Part shown: positions 26,517-34,931 of the stretch, piece by piece
How the letters are laid out: each line of letters starts with the position of its first letter
How positions within the stretch are numbered: the stretch's first letter is position 1
NCBI GenBank assembly: GCA_937915765.1
Contig: CALGHE010000080.1
Coordinates: 68,932-132,931, forward strand
From: an uncultured Bacteroidales bacterium
Lineage (GTDB): Bacteria; Bacteroidota; Bacteroidia; Bacteroidales; Paludibacteraceae
DNA: 64,000 nt
Direction of reading: 5' to 3'
Position numbers and translations under genes: made by a program
Notes under the pieces: model-generated
Seen by the model: the letters and a program-made list of their open reading frames with translations, nothing else
The model's database searches: none
What the model was told of the DNA's origin: nothing

Positions 26517-26524
26517 CAAATATA
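26517..26524 (-). promoter_or_regulatory. -7 element TATATTTG for the helicase-nuclease gene
   Basis: Minus-strand TATATTTG; the predicted transcript start is only about 10-12 nt before ATG 26498, giving a very short leader. Confidence 0.5.
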
Positions 26525-26596
26525 AGTAAAAATCAGGTGTCGGAGCGGATTTTTGTTAAAATAAAATTCTTTGCGTCAATTAAAAATATCTTTTTT

Positions 26597-26626
26597 TTGC
26601 TAATATCTTTTTATTTGATATTTTTG
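26597..26626 (+). promoter_or_regulatory. Promoter TTG-N19-TATTTTTG for ribF
   Basis: TTG at 26597-26599 and TATTTTTG at 26619-26626, 22 bp before the ribF ATG. Confidence 0.65.
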
Positions 26627-26648
26627 CCGAAATTTTTTTCGGTTGCTT

Positions 26649-27575
26649 ATGGAATTTATAGACAATTTAGAAGGGTTCAAAAACAATGGAGTTGTTTTGA
26701 CTGTAGGTTTTTTTGACGGCGTTCATGTGGGACATCGTTTTCTTATAGATCAGTTGGCTGAAATAGCGAAAGCTGAGGGGCTGCAGTCGGCGGTGCTGAC
26801 TTTTTGGCCGCATCCGCGAATTGTTCTTAACGAGGACTATAAACCGAAACTTCTTAACTCTTACGAAGAGAAATTTGAACTGATGAAGGCTTTGCCTATC
26901 GATTTTTGCATAAGAACCGAATTTTCCGAGGCTTTTTCCAACTATCAGGCTTATGATTTCATGAAACTTCTTAAAGAGAAGCTGAACGTGAAGCATTTGC
27001 TTGTGGGGTATGACCACCGTTTCGGGAAGAACAGGGAAGAGGGCTTTGACGACTATTGCGTTCATGGGGAGGCGCTTGGCATCAAGGTGACGCAGGCGCA
27101 GCCTTTGGAAGGGAACGGAGGAATAGTGAGTTCATCCTACATAAGAGACCTGCTTAATGTTGGCGAGGTGGCTCTTGCTTCTAAGTGCTTGGGCTATGAG
27201 TATAAGATTCATGGCAAGGTGGTGTGCGGACAGAAAAAGGGTCGCGAAATAGGTTTCCCTACTGCAAATGTCTCGCTCTCTTGCCCGGATAAGTGCCTGC
27301 CTAAGAAGGGAGTGTATGCGGCTGTGGTTGTGTGCGGCGACGTCTCATGCAACGCTATGCTTTACATAGGGAACAGACCTACGGTTGATTCAGAGGGGGA
27401 TTTGTCTGTTGAGGCTCACCTGATTGGCTTTGACGGCGATTTGTACGGAAAGGATATAGAAATTTCTGTGATAAGCAGAATCAGAGAACAGCGCAAGTTC
27501 AACTCTATGGAAGACCTGAAGGACCAGATTGTGAAGGACTGCGAGGCAGCGAAAGATATTTTTTGCAAAAAGTAA
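26649..27575 (+). CDS. ribF: Bifunctional riboflavin kinase / FAD synthetase RibF
   Basis: 308 residues from ATG 26649; a TTG six bases upstream is an unlikely start. The N-terminal nucleotidyltransferase domain has VLTVGFFDGVHVGHRFLI (HxGH-type adenylylation motif) at residues 16-33 and SSSYIRDLL near 157. The C-terminal kinase domain has GREIGFPTANVSL near 198 and ends with the IREQRKFNSMEDLKDQI helix. It converts riboflavin to FMN and FMN to FAD in the cytoplasm. Single-gene unit with its own promoter and terminator. Confidence 0.95.
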   Translation: MEFIDNLEGFKNNGVVLTVGFFDGVHVGHRFLIDQLAEIAKAEGLQSAVLTFWPHPRIVLNEDYKPKLLNSYEEKFELMKALPIDFCIRTEFSEAFSNYQAYDFMKLLKEKLNVKHLLVGYDHRFGKNREEGFDDYCVHGEALGIKVTQAQPLEGNGGIVSSSYIRDLLNVGEVALASKCLGYEYKIHGKVVCGQKKGREIGFPTANVSLSCPDKCLPKKGVYAAVVVCGDVSCNAMLYIGNRPTVDSEGDLSVEAHLIGFDGDLYGKDIEISVISRIREQRKFNSMEDLKDQIVKDCEAAKDIFCKK

Positions 27576-27603
27576 TGTGAGGAATAGGTTATAAGATAAA
27601 AAG

Positions 27604-27630
27604 AGAAGAGGGCCCGCACCCTCTTTTTTT
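27604..27630 (+). terminator. Intrinsic terminator after ribF
   Basis: Stem AAGAGGG/CCCTCTT (27606-27612 with 27619-27625) extended by A-T and G-T pairs, 6-nt loop, run of seven T. It also lies just past the convergent expansin gene. Confidence 0.8.
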
Positions 27631-27636
27631 GTATCT

Positions 27637-28731
27637 TTACGGCTCTGCCGTTATCTTTGTGACCCTTATTCCGTCCGTCTCTTTTATCTTTAGGATGAAG
27701 ATGCTGCCGCCTTTCTGTTTTGTTCTGAAATTATCGATTCCATCGGGAGAAACGGTTGCTATAAATCGCCCGAAAACATCAAATATGTCAATGCTTTGGA
27801 TATTGTCAGAGCCGGATATTAGTGTTATGTCTGTGTTCGTGCCGGGACATGGAGTGCCGCCTGTTGTTCCGCCAACGCAAAAGCCGCACTCGTCGAGGTA
27901 AGCCTCCCCGTTCCAATATCCTATGCAGTCTTGTTTGCAAGAAGAGTTTTTCTCTATGCCTGTTGTTCCGCCGGAGCATACTCCGCAATTGTCTATCTCC
28001 GCCGTGCCGCCTGTAACACCTGAGCAGTCCGGACAGTCAGACTCCTTGAACTGCGCACCGGTAGCAACTTCGCTGCCTTCGATGTACGGGACATCTTTGA
28101 CAATTATACTTTCGCCAGACACGGCTGTTAGTCTGAACGTGTACGGGCCGCATTTGCTTTTATCCTCGTCTATGCCTTCCAGCATTACAAAATAGTTGTA
28201 CATCTCTCGATGAATTGGGATAAATGAGCCGTCTTGCTTCTGATATTCCACCAAACTTAGCGCATGCCTAAATCCTCTGAACTGAGCCTTGAAATAGTAC
28301 GGGCTTGTCCCTTCTGCATAAAAAATCTTGATGTCTTCCTCCGTGTCGCAAGGCACAAAACGCCACTTTATCGGTATGCGTCCGTCCTTCAGTTCTGCAA
28401 GTTGAATAAATGCGTCGGTGCTCAGGTCAATATCGCCGTGCAGGCACTCCGGACACCGGTCAACCACCTTTAGCGTTATTTCGCCTTTGGGTCCGAGCAC
28501 CCTCACGCACGCCCCGCACGCCGCGCTGCTGTCATACTGGACATGGTTCATTGCGCAGTGGTAAAAATCGCCCTCGTCCACCGGAATCCCGCAGTTGCCG
28601 CCCTCACCGCCCGCAACACCGCCATACTGAGTGCCTTCGCCTTCAAACCACAGTTCGCTGCAGTTTTCTTGTTGGGCAAAAACTGAAGCAAAGGATAAAA
28701 TTGTCATTGACAAAGCAAAAAAAATTCTCAT
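27637..28731 (-). CDS. Expansin-like protein with type A T9SS C-terminal domain
   Basis: 364 residues from ATG 28731, directly followed by a signal peptide (MRIFFALSMTILSFASVFAQ). Residues about 30-140 form a double-psi beta-barrel with expansin landmarks: TQYGGVAGGEGGNCG, CGACVRVLGPKG, VVDRCPECLHGDIDLS (the last Asp matches the expansin HFD position). Residues about 145-235 resemble the cellulose-binding second expansin domain (YYFKAQFRGFRHALSLVEY). A Cys-rich linker follows with CSGVTGGT / NCGVCSGGTTG / ECGFCVGGTTGG repeats. The last 75 residues are a type A T9SS sorting domain (IDIFDVFGRFIATV, GGSIFILKI). Expansins loosen cellulose networks without hydrolysis. Probably secreted or surface-bound. 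Confidence 0.82.
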   Translation of the reverse strand: MRIFFALSMTILSFASVFAQQENCSELWFEGEGTQYGGVAGGEGGNCGIPVDEGDFYHCAMNHVQYDSSAACGACVRVLGPKGEITLKVVDRCPECLHGDIDLSTDAFIQLAELKDGRIPIKWRFVPCDTEEDIKIFYAEGTSPYYFKAQFRGFRHALSLVEYQKQDGSFIPIHREMYNYFVMLEGIDEDKSKCGPYTFRLTAVSGESIIVKDVPYIEGSEVATGAQFKESDCPDCSGVTGGTAEIDNCGVCSGGTTGIEKNSSCKQDCIGYWNGEAYLDECGFCVGGTTGGTPCPGTNTDITLISGSDNIQSIDIFDVFGRFIATVSPDGIDNFRTKQKGGSIFILKIKETDGIRVTKITAEP

Positions 28732-28995
28732 AAGCAAGAAACTAAAAGCAACTTCAATAAAAGTCAAGATGATTTTGAAACACGTTTCGTCTATATTGCT
28801 CATGTTTGCAAAGGGGCGATGCGGACATCGTAACAGAGCAAGCGTATGCAAGACAGACAAAATGGAAACAAAATTGTCCGAAACGATTTTCAGATTATGA
28901 AAATCACAAACCTTGCGGAAGTTGCCTGAAAATTACATATATGCAAACATAACAAAAAACACTGTTAAAAGATGCGGTAGAAAGAAATATTTCTT

Positions 28996-29003
28996 TACCT
29001 TTG
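28996..29003 (+). promoter_or_regulatory. -7 element TACCTTTG for the antiporter gene
   Basis: TACCTTTG ends 21 bp before ATG 29025 and excludes the upstream TTG (29001) as start; no clear -33. Confidence 0.5.
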
Positions 29004-29024
29004 TTTGAGAAAAGAAAAAGAGCG

Positions 29025-31298
29025 ATGGAAATACCTTCTATAATGTCAGATTTGGCGTTGATTCTAATATCGGCGAGTTTGACAACGTTGCTGTTCAAGT
29101 GGTTGAAACAGCCTGTTATTCTTGGTTATATAGTGGCTGGACTTCTTGTGGGGAACCAGTTTCAGTTAGTGCCTACTGTCTCGGATTTTAGCGGAGTTAG
29201 AGTGTGGGCGGACATAGGTGTTGTCTTCTTGCTTTTCGCCCTTGGGCTTGAGTTCAGTTTCAAGAAGTTGCTGAGTGTGGGGAAGAACGCTTTGGTGGCG
29301 TCGTTCGTTATTATTGTGGGAATGATTCTGCTTGGCTTTGCAGTGGGTATGTCGCTCGGCTGGGGCTCGACCAACAGCATAATGTTAGGTAGCATGATAT
29401 GTATGTCTTCTACCACAATAATCATAAAGGCTTTTGACGATTTGGACATCCGAGGCAAGAAGTTCACAAGGCTGGTGTTCGGAATACTTATATTTGAGGA
29501 TTTGCTCGCCATTTTGCTGATGGTTATAATCTCGACAATGTCAGTCAGCAAGACGTTCGAGGGTACAGGACTTGTGATTGCGATAATCAAATTGGGCTTC
29601 TTTCTTGTTATCTGGCTTGTGCTTGGCATATTTTTCTTGCCTACATTCTTGAACAGTGCGAAAAAGATGCTGAATAACGAGACTTTGCTGATTGTTGCGC
29701 TTGGGCTGTGCTTCGGGATGGTTATGTTTGCCACGCATGTTGGCTTTTCTTCGGCACTTGGCGCGTTTGTGATGGGCTCTATCTTTGCAGAGACGATGGA
29801 GGCAGAGCGCATTGACTTTATTGTGAAGCCGGTCAAAGATCTGTTCGGAGCAATATTCTTCGTCTCTGTGGGCATGCTGATAGACCTCAATATCCTTATG
29901 GAATACATTGTGCCGATTCTTGTAATTTCCGCGTCGATTGTTGCGGGCCAGATTTTTTTCGCAACTTGCGGCGTGCTGCTTTCTGGTCAGTCTCTTAAAA
30001 CGGCTATCCAGTCGGGCTTCAGCCTTACTCAGGTTGGTGAGTTCGCCTTTATCGTGGCGTCGCTTGGCACGTCTCTTGGGCTGATAGACGAGTTTCTTTA
30101 TCCTGTGATTGTGGCTGTGTCTGTAATAACGATATTCATAACTCCGTTTATGATGAGGCTGGCAGACCCTGCCTACGGATTTATTGTAGATAAGATTCCT
30201 GCAAACTGGCTGGAGATGATAGAGCGCAAACGCACATCCACAGTAAAGGAGGAGAGCGTTTGGAAAAGCCTGCTGGCTCAGATATTGCGCATAGTCTGCA
30301 TCTATTCTGTTGTGATAATCGCCATCATCGCCATTTCGGTTATTTACATAAATCCGTTCATCACTTCGTTTGTGGGCGGAGTGGCCGGGAAGATTCTTGC
30401 GGCTTCGGTCTCTGTATTGCTCATGTCTCCGTTTATCCGTGCTCTGGTGGCCAAGAAGAATCACTCTAAGGAGTACCGTTACTTGTGGGCTTTGAAAAAG
30501 ACAAACTGGATTCCGCTGGTGCTGCTGACCCTTGTCAGGGTTATGCTGTCCATAGGTTTTATCAGTTTTGTGCTGTACTCGGTGTTCAACCATGTGGGCA
30601 TTATTCTTGTGTTTTCAGTCTCAGCCCTTCTGATTTGTCTGATGATGTTTTCCAAGATGCTCAAAATGCAGTCAATAAAGTTGGAAAGAAGGTTCATATC
30701 AAACCTTAATTTGAGAGAACATGAGTTGCAGAGAGCAAAAGAAGAGAGAAGCGCGTTTGACAGCTCGCAGCTTGAGAGGTCTCTGTCAATGTATGATTTG
30801 CATCTTGCCGATTTTACAGTTTCTGCAGATGCGCCGTGTTGCGGAAAGTCTCTCATTGAACTAAATTACCGAACTCGATTTGGAGTGCATGTGATGTCTA
30901 TCATGCGCGGAAGCCGACGTATTAACATACCTGGCGGAAAAGAGATGATTTTCCCGTGCGACAAGATACTTGCGCTTGGCACAGACGAGCAGCTGCAGAG
31001 TTTTAAGGGCGAGCTGGAATTTGATGACTCTTGCAGACTTGACGCGGGAAATATGAAGGAGGTTAGCCTTGAGCAGATTGAAATAACCAAAGGCTCTTCG
31101 TTAATAGGAGTGTCGATTCGGGAGTCTGGAATCAGAGACTCTGCAAAATGTATGGTTGTGGGAATAGAGCGCAATGCCTGCGCCATGGTTAATCCGGATG
31201 TGAAAACAGAGTTTATGGCAGGCGACATAGTCTGGATAGCCGGAGAAAAAGACAAGATAGAGGAGCTGCGAAGCAAAGGTTCAGCGGTGGAAAAATAG
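29025..31298 (+). CDS. CPA2-family cation:proton antiporter with TrkA-C (RCK_C) domains
   Basis: 757 residues from ATG 29025 (MEIPSIMSDLALILIS). The first 390 residues are a 12-13 helix Na+/H+ exchanger domain (KQPVILGYIVAGLLVGNQ, LGLEFSFKKL, CMSSTTIIIKAFDDL, LIFEDLLAILLM, GFSSALGAFVMGSIFAET). Further hydrophobic segments lie at about 420-550. Two RCK_C-like domains follow (SLIELNYRTRFGVHVMSI and GVSIRESGIRDSAKCMVVGI, each ending in a MIFPCDKILALG or FMAGDIVWIAG motif). Related to KefB/YbaL; likely K+ or Na+ efflux for pH or ion homeostasis, possibly gated by a ligand at the RCK_C domains. Confidence 0.88.
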   Translation: MEIPSIMSDLALILISASLTTLLFKWLKQPVILGYIVAGLLVGNQFQLVPTVSDFSGVRVWADIGVVFLLFALGLEFSFKKLLSVGKNALVASFVIIVGMILLGFAVGMSLGWGSTNSIMLGSMICMSSTTIIIKAFDDLDIRGKKFTRLVFGILIFEDLLAILLMVIISTMSVSKTFEGTGLVIAIIKLGFFLVIWLVLGIFFLPTFLNSAKKMLNNETLLIVALGLCFGMVMFATHVGFSSALGAFVMGSIFAETMEAERIDFIVKPVKDLFGAIFFVSVGMLIDLNILMEYIVPILVISASIVAGQIFFATCGVLLSGQSLKTAIQSGFSLTQVGEFAFIVASLGTSLGLIDEFLYPVIVAVSVITIFITPFMMRLADPAYGFIVDKIPANWLEMIERKRTSTVKEESVWKSLLAQILRIVCIYSVVIIAIIAISVIYINPFITSFVGGVAGKILAASVSVLLMSPFIRALVAKKNHSKEYRYLWALKKTNWIPLVLLTLVRVMLSIGFISFVLYSVFNHVGIILVFSVSALLICLMMFSKMLKMQSIKLERRFISNLNLREHELQRAKEERSAFDSSQLERSLSMYDLHLADFTVSADAPCCGKSLIELNYRTRFGVHVMSIMRGSRRINIPGGKEMIFPCDKILALGTDEQLQSFKGELEFDDSCRLDAGNMKEVSLEQIEITKGSSLIGVSIRESGIRDSAKCMVVGIERNACAMVNPDVKTEFMAGDIVWIAGEKDKIEELRSKGSAVEK

Positions 31299-31443
31299 CG
31301 AGCTATGTCTCTGCATGGGCAGGCACGTGTTGCAGGATTGCGATTGCGATTGCATGTTTGCACGTAACGTCGTCGCAACTATCGTGTTGCGGAATTGGAA
31401 AGGGCGGCTTTACCGCCAAACACCGCGCTTTTTCGCAACTGAG

Positions 31444-32286
31444 TTATAACGCAAGCGTAATGCGTTCAGCCTCAATCTCTTCGTGAAGAAACACAGATGC
31501 CGATTTTCTGAACTTCTCTATAGCTTCTGTTGTGTAAAATTTGCAAGAAGCCATACGGCTTATATGATTTTCCATATTGCCATGTCTTGACAAATAATTT
31601 TCCAGACTTTTAGCCACAATCTCACCTTGCGAAACTATATTCATCTCTTTCGGCACATACTTTCGTATCTTGTCAATCAGCAAAGGATAATGAGTGCAAG
31701 CCAAGACAATCGTGTCTATGTCTTTGTCTTGTGATAAAAGTCGGTCCAGCTCCTTTTTCACAAAATAGTCTGCCCCGTCTGAGTTATATTCCGAATTTTC
31801 CACCAGCGGCACCCACATAGGGCAAGCATTCCCGTTGACCGTTATATCAGGAAAGAGCTTTTTAATTTCAATAGGGTAAGATTCAGACTGTATGGTTCCA
31901 ACTGTGCCGAGTATTCCCACATGCCTGCTCTTTGTTATAGAGTCGATAGCCTCGACAGTAGGACGAATCACGCCCAGCACTCTGCGCTCATTGCCCCATT
32001 GCGGCAGGTCGTTTGTCTGAATGCTTTTCAGAGCCTTGGCAGAAGCAGTGTTGCAGCCGAGTATTACCAGCGGGCAGCCCAAGTCAAACAGTTTTTTCAC
32101 AGACTGTTTAGTGAACTCATACACCACATCAAAAGAGCGTGTGCCGTACGGCGTGCGCGCATTGTCTCCCAAATACACGTAATCGTACTGAGGCATCAGC
32201 TCCCTTATTTTCTGCAATATAGTGAGACCACCGTATCCAGAGTCAAAAACCCCTATCGGACCAGTCTGCATAGGATATTGTACCAT
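31444..32286 (-). CDS. murI: Glutamate racemase
   Basis: 280 residues. Produces D-glutamate for peptidoglycan. The two catalytic cysteines are in ILGCNTASAKAL near residue 73 and VLACTHYPLLIDKI near 192. The N-terminal substrate loop IGVFDSGYGGLTIL and the YLGDNARTPYGTRS motif are intact. An alternative start at 32271 (MQTGPIG) is possible. The 145-bp stretch between it and the convergent antiporter gene has only a weak GGCGG/CCGCC hairpin at 31403-31417. Confidence 0.95.
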   Translation of the reverse strand: MVQYPMQTGPIGVFDSGYGGLTILQKIRELMPQYDYVYLGDNARTPYGTRSFDVVYEFTKQSVKKLFDLGCPLVILGCNTASAKALKSIQTNDLPQWGNERRVLGVIRPTVEAIDSITKSRHVGILGTVGTIQSESYPIEIKKLFPDITVNGNACPMWVPLVENSEYNSDGADYFVKKELDRLLSQDKDIDTIVLACTHYPLLIDKIRKYVPKEMNIVSQGEIVAKSLENYLSRHGNMENHISRMASCKFYTTEAIEKFRKSASVFLHEEIEAERITLAL

Positions 32287-32319
32287 AAAAACGTACTTTT
32301 AAAAACTTCATCTCGCCGG

Positions 32320-32327
32320 CAAAATTA
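32320..32327 (-). promoter_or_regulatory. -7 element TAATTTTG for murI
   Basis: Minus-strand TAATTTTG 34 bp upstream of the murI ATG; no clear -33. Confidence 0.4.
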
Positions 32328-32410
32328 AGAAAGATATTTAGAATTTGTTTGAATTTTGAAGAAAATTTATTTCAATGAAAAAGGGACTTTCTTTATTTGT
32401 TGTGAAACAT

Positions 32411-32441
32411 TTGGAGAAGTCGTAAAAGTGCACTACATTTG
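32411..32441 (+). promoter_or_regulatory. Promoter TTG-N20-TACATTTG upstream of the 6S-like RNA
   Basis: TTG at 32411-32413 and TACATTTG at 32434-32441 with ideal 20-nt spacing. The predicted start near 32448 is about 105 nt upstream of the conserved RNA, so it may produce a longer precursor. Confidence 0.65.
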
Positions 32442-32541
32442 CACGATGATGTTAGTTGCAACGCATCGAATGTATAACTTTAAAAACATAAGTATAATTA
32501 GAAAAAGAGTAAAAGTTTATAAGTCATAAATAGAAGCATTT

Positions 32542-32549
32542 TAGCTTTT
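32542..32549 (+). promoter_or_regulatory. Possible proximal -7 element TAGCTTTT for the 6S-like RNA
   Basis: TAGCTTTT matches TAnnTTTG except the last base and would start transcription at about 32553-32556, exactly where the closing stem begins. Confidence 0.35.
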
Positions 32550-32552
32550 TTC

Positions 32553-32704
32553 TTCTTCCCTTTAAATTTGGCGATTTAAGTATCTGAAGAGAAATGTTAA
32601 AGTTGCTCACGCTTTAGCGTGGGCTTAACTTTATTTCTTGCAGATACAAGGTTACGCCAAATACCTAAGGGAAGCATGAAACAAGTTAGGTTTCACGCTT
32701 TTTT
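32553..32704 (+). ncRNA. ssrS: 6S-like RNA (Bacteroidales-1-type)
   Basis: About 150 nt folding into one long hairpin, the 6S plan. Closing stem CTTCCCT/AGGGAAG (32555-32561 with 32668-32674) and ATTTGGCG/CGCCAAAT (32566-32573 with 32655-32662). Then a central bubble (ATTTAA opposite AAGGTTA). Beyond it GTATCTG/CAGATAC (32580-32586 with 32641-32647), AAGAGAAAT/ATTTCTT, TAAAGTT/AACTTTA and an apical CACGC/GCGTG stem. A terminator follows immediately. 6S RNA mimics an open promoter and binds RNA polymerase holoenzyme. I recall the Bacteroidales-1 motif having been equated with 6S RNA; a covariance-model search would settle it. Confidence 0.7.
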
Positions 32705-32705
32705 T
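32674..32705 (+). terminator. Intrinsic terminator of the 6S-like RNA
   Basis: GCATGAAAC (32674-32682) pairs with GTTTCACGC (32690-32698), with one mismatch, and is followed by seven T. Confidence 0.75.
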
Positions 32706-32740
32706 ATGCCTAAATTTAAACAGATTAAATTTCGTTGTTT

Positions 32741-33094
32741 ATGAAAGGAAAGGTTTTAATTTTAATCACATCTCTATTGTTACTATCTGGGTGTGGTTTG
32801 AAAAAAACAGTCTCAATGTATGAGACAAGGCAACCATATTATGGTGAAATAACTGTTGTTCCTCTGGGGCAATCTATACCTGAAGGATATAAAATGATAG
32901 GTACAGGCTCTTATGGAGAAAAAGGCTTTACAAGAACTAAAAAATGCACACTGGAAGCCATTATAGAACAGGCTCGTGCAGATGCGAAAGAGAAAGGTGC
33001 GTCGCTAATAAGTATCATGAAAATAAAAGAGCCCTGCATATGGACAACATCATGTTACTATGTGACTGTATCATTCCATATGAAAGAAAATTAA
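32741..33094 (+). CDS. Small lipoprotein of unknown function
   Basis: 117 residues from ATG 32741. The lipoprotein signal peptide ends LLLLSGC. The mature part has four further cysteines (one in KKCTLEA, then EPCIWTTSCYY) and a pattern VVPLGQSIPEGYKMIGTG ... EQARADAKEKGASLISI that recalls RcsF/YbjQ-like small alpha-beta domains, but I cannot assign it. It begins 36 bp after the 6S-like RNA terminator and is followed after 29 bp by another lipoprotein gene. Confidence 0.7.
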   Translation: MKGKVLILITSLLLLSGCGLKKTVSMYETRQPYYGEITVVPLGQSIPEGYKMIGTGSYGEKGFTRTKKCTLEAIIEQARADAKEKGASLISIMKIKEPCIWTTSCYYVTVSFHMKEN

Positions 33095-33123
33095 TAAGTG
33101 TTTAATGTCAAAAGAAATAAATA

Positions 33124-34062
33124 ATGAAATTTTTAATGTTTTTTAAGTTTTTATTGATAGCTTCCTTAGTGGGCTTTTTTACAACTTCTTGTAGCAAAGA
33201 AGATGAAAAGGAAGAGGTAATTAATTTTCACGTGGATGTCACAAATTTCAGAGGCGAAACTATTTATTTTTTCGTTGAAGACGGCACTACTAAAAGCATC
33301 TTATCTGGGAATGTTTTAACATGGGATCTATCTCACAAATCTCAAACTGGATACGTGAAGGTTGGTGTTAAATTAGCCAATGGGGAAATATTAGACAAAA
33401 AAAACATAAAAAACGGAGAAGTTTATAAGCTTATTGTCAATAAAGAAGGTTCTGATTCTGATGTGTCAAACGACATTGAAATTTGGGAACTTATCATTGA
33501 ATTAACAAATAATAGCAGTAACTCTATCTATTTGTATGTCGATGGAGTGCCTACAAGCCCTATCTCCTCAGGGAAAAAATTGAGTTATTCACAAAACATT
33601 GCCAATCAATCAAGTTCTTTTGTGGAAGTTAAAAATGCAGATGGCATTGTGTTATCTGCAAAGAATGTAAGCGAAGGTGAAAGTTATATTGAAACAATAA
33701 ACGATCCTGTTTTTACTATTACAAAAATTATTCTATCTAAATGGTGCGCAAATAATATATTTGACACCCCAGATCCATGGCTTAATATAAAAGCTGACGG
33801 AGTAGATGTTGGCAGAACAACTTATAAAAAAAATGTTAAAGATGGTGCCGAATGTGTCTTTTCAGACTTATCTATAACAATTGATAAAGTTTATTCTAAT
33901 GTAGTTTTTGAATTTTGGGATCATGACACAGGTTATTCTTCTGTTGGCTCAACTTACATCTCTGGACTTCAAACTACTAACTTTAGTAAATATTGGAGAA
34001 AAGACTCGTTCACTATGAGTGTTTCCGATTTAGAGTTTACTGTATATGGTACTTGGAAATAA
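33124..34062 (+). CDS. Lipoprotein with two beta-repeat units and a C2-like C-terminal domain
   Basis: 312 residues. The lipobox FFTTSC is followed by SKEDEKEE, an acidic surface-export-like signal. Residues about 30-110 and 122-205 are two diverged copies of one beta unit: TIYFFVEDGTTKSILSGN matches SIYLYVDGVPTSPISSGK, and ILDKKNIKNGEVYKLI matches VLSAKNVSEGESYIET. The last 100 residues (DPWLNIKADGVDVGRT, VVFEFWDHDTGYSSVG) resemble a C2-like beta-sandwich with an acidic loop that could bind calcium. No known function. AT-rich compared with neighbours. Confidence 0.65.
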   Translation: MKFLMFFKFLLIASLVGFFTTSCSKEDEKEEVINFHVDVTNFRGETIYFFVEDGTTKSILSGNVLTWDLSHKSQTGYVKVGVKLANGEILDKKNIKNGEVYKLIVNKEGSDSDVSNDIEIWELIIELTNNSSNSIYLYVDGVPTSPISSGKKLSYSQNIANQSSSFVEVKNADGIVLSAKNVSEGESYIETINDPVFTITKIILSKWCANNIFDTPDPWLNIKADGVDVGRTTYKKNVKDGAECVFSDLSITIDKVYSNVVFEFWDHDTGYSSVGSTYISGLQTTNFSKYWRKDSFTMSVSDLEFTVYGTWK

Positions 34063-34080
34063 GATTTTTCTTTTGTGAGA

Positions 34081-34115
34081 AGCAATCCTGAAGTGTTCTG
34101 GCTTCAGGATTTGCT
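34081..34115 (+). terminator. Intrinsic terminator
   Basis: AGCAATCCTGAAG (34081-34093) pairs with CTTCAGGATTTGCT (34102-34115) with one bulge and runs into TTTTTA. It terminates the lipoprotein gene ending at 34062. Confidence 0.75.
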
Positions 34116-34238
34116 TTTTATAGATGTTGCTGGACTAAAAGCCAAAAGCCCTAATTGCAAGGTTAAATCTCTATATGAAATAATTCGACCCAAAGACATT
34201 TATTTCAATGAAAAATGCTTTTTTTATCCAAAGTTTTT

Positions 34239-34246
34239 TATATTTG
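34239..34246 (+). promoter_or_regulatory. -7 element TATATTTG for the CvpA-family gene
   Basis: TATATTTG ends 25 bp before ATG 34272 and lies inside the N-terminal extension of the longer frame, so the shorter start is preferred. Confidence 0.55.
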
Positions 34247-34271
34247 TTCTTCAAACGAAACTGACAAACTT

Positions 34272-34787
34272 ATGAGTATATTTGATTTTTTCGTGATTCT
34301 GATATTAGTCGTCGGATTCATAAAAGGCGCGTCCAAGGGATTTGTGCTTGAGTTTTCTGGCTTCATTGGCATTATTGTAGGTATCTACATATCAAGGTTC
34401 TACTCCGGCCCGATGACAGAGATGCTTGTGAAGGTTTTTGGTGTGGAAAAGGAATATTCTGTGATTTTCGGCTTTGCGCTGACGTTCGTCTTTGCTATGC
34501 TTTTGTTCAGCTTCCTTGCGCGGCTCGTGAACAAGTTTGTGACTCTCATATCTCTTGGCTGGCTGAATAAATTGCTGGGTGGCGTGTTCTCTTTGTTTAA
34601 GTACATGTTCATCATAAGTGTGTGTCTCAACATATTCGGGTATTTTAATCAGAAGGTTGATTTTGTCTCGAAAGACAAACTTGATGCATACCTGACTTAT
34701 AACCCGGTAAAGGCGGTCGTTCCGGCGGTACTCCCTTATCTGAGTCTGAATGAGTTGCTCGATGTTATAAAGAACGGAAAACAATAA
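34272..34787 (+). CDS. CvpA family membrane protein
   Basis: 171 residues with four hydrophobic segments. The first (IFDFFVILILVVGFIKGASKG) carries the CvpA hallmark of a helix followed by a short G-x-x-K/R-G motif. The next helices are GIIVGIYISRFYS, VIFGFALTFVFAMLLF and LLGGVFSLFKYMFIISV. CvpA proteins are inner-membrane proteins tied to colicin V export in E. coli and to envelope stress or biofilm in others; the mechanism is unclear. Start from the -7 element position. Confidence 0.85.
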   Translation: MSIFDFFVILILVVGFIKGASKGFVLEFSGFIGIIVGIYISRFYSGPMTEMLVKVFGVEKEYSVIFGFALTFVFAMLLFSFLARLVNKFVTLISLGWLNKLLGGVFSLFKYMFIISVCLNIFGYFNQKVDFVSKDKLDAYLTYNPVKAVVPAVLPYLSLNELLDVIKNGKQ

Positions 34788-34891
34788 AGGCGGATGTAGT
34801 TTATTAAAGTTTAAGTTTGTGACTTTGAGACATTTCCGTAAATTGTAGGTGAGGCATCTCTGAATCTGTTCGCAGATTACATGTAAAAGCA

Positions 34892-34923
34892 AAAGAGCAT
34901 TCTCCTTTCGAAGAATGCTCTTT
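34892..34923. terminator. Bidirectional terminator of tRNA-Lys
   Basis: Perfect 12-bp stem AAAGAGCATTCT/AGAATGCTCTTT with an 8-nt loop, 9 bp beyond the tRNA 3' end on the minus strand. It may also stop plus-strand transcription from the CvpA-family gene. Confidence 0.8.
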
Positions 34924-34931
34924 CTGTTGAG

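Noticed and set aside
29541..30593. 350-codon open frame opposite the antiporter gene
   Set aside because: Lies antisense to conserved transmembrane segments; its product is rich in His, Arg and Gln with no recognisable domain.
31403..31417. GGCGG/CCGCC hairpin between the antiporter and murI genes as a terminator
   Set aside because: Only a 5-bp stem with no T-run on either strand; too weak to list as a terminator.
32553..32704. Riboswitch for the small lipoprotein gene at 32741
   Set aside because: The long single hairpin with a central bubble plus terminator fits 6S RNA better, and the downstream gene has no metabolic context.
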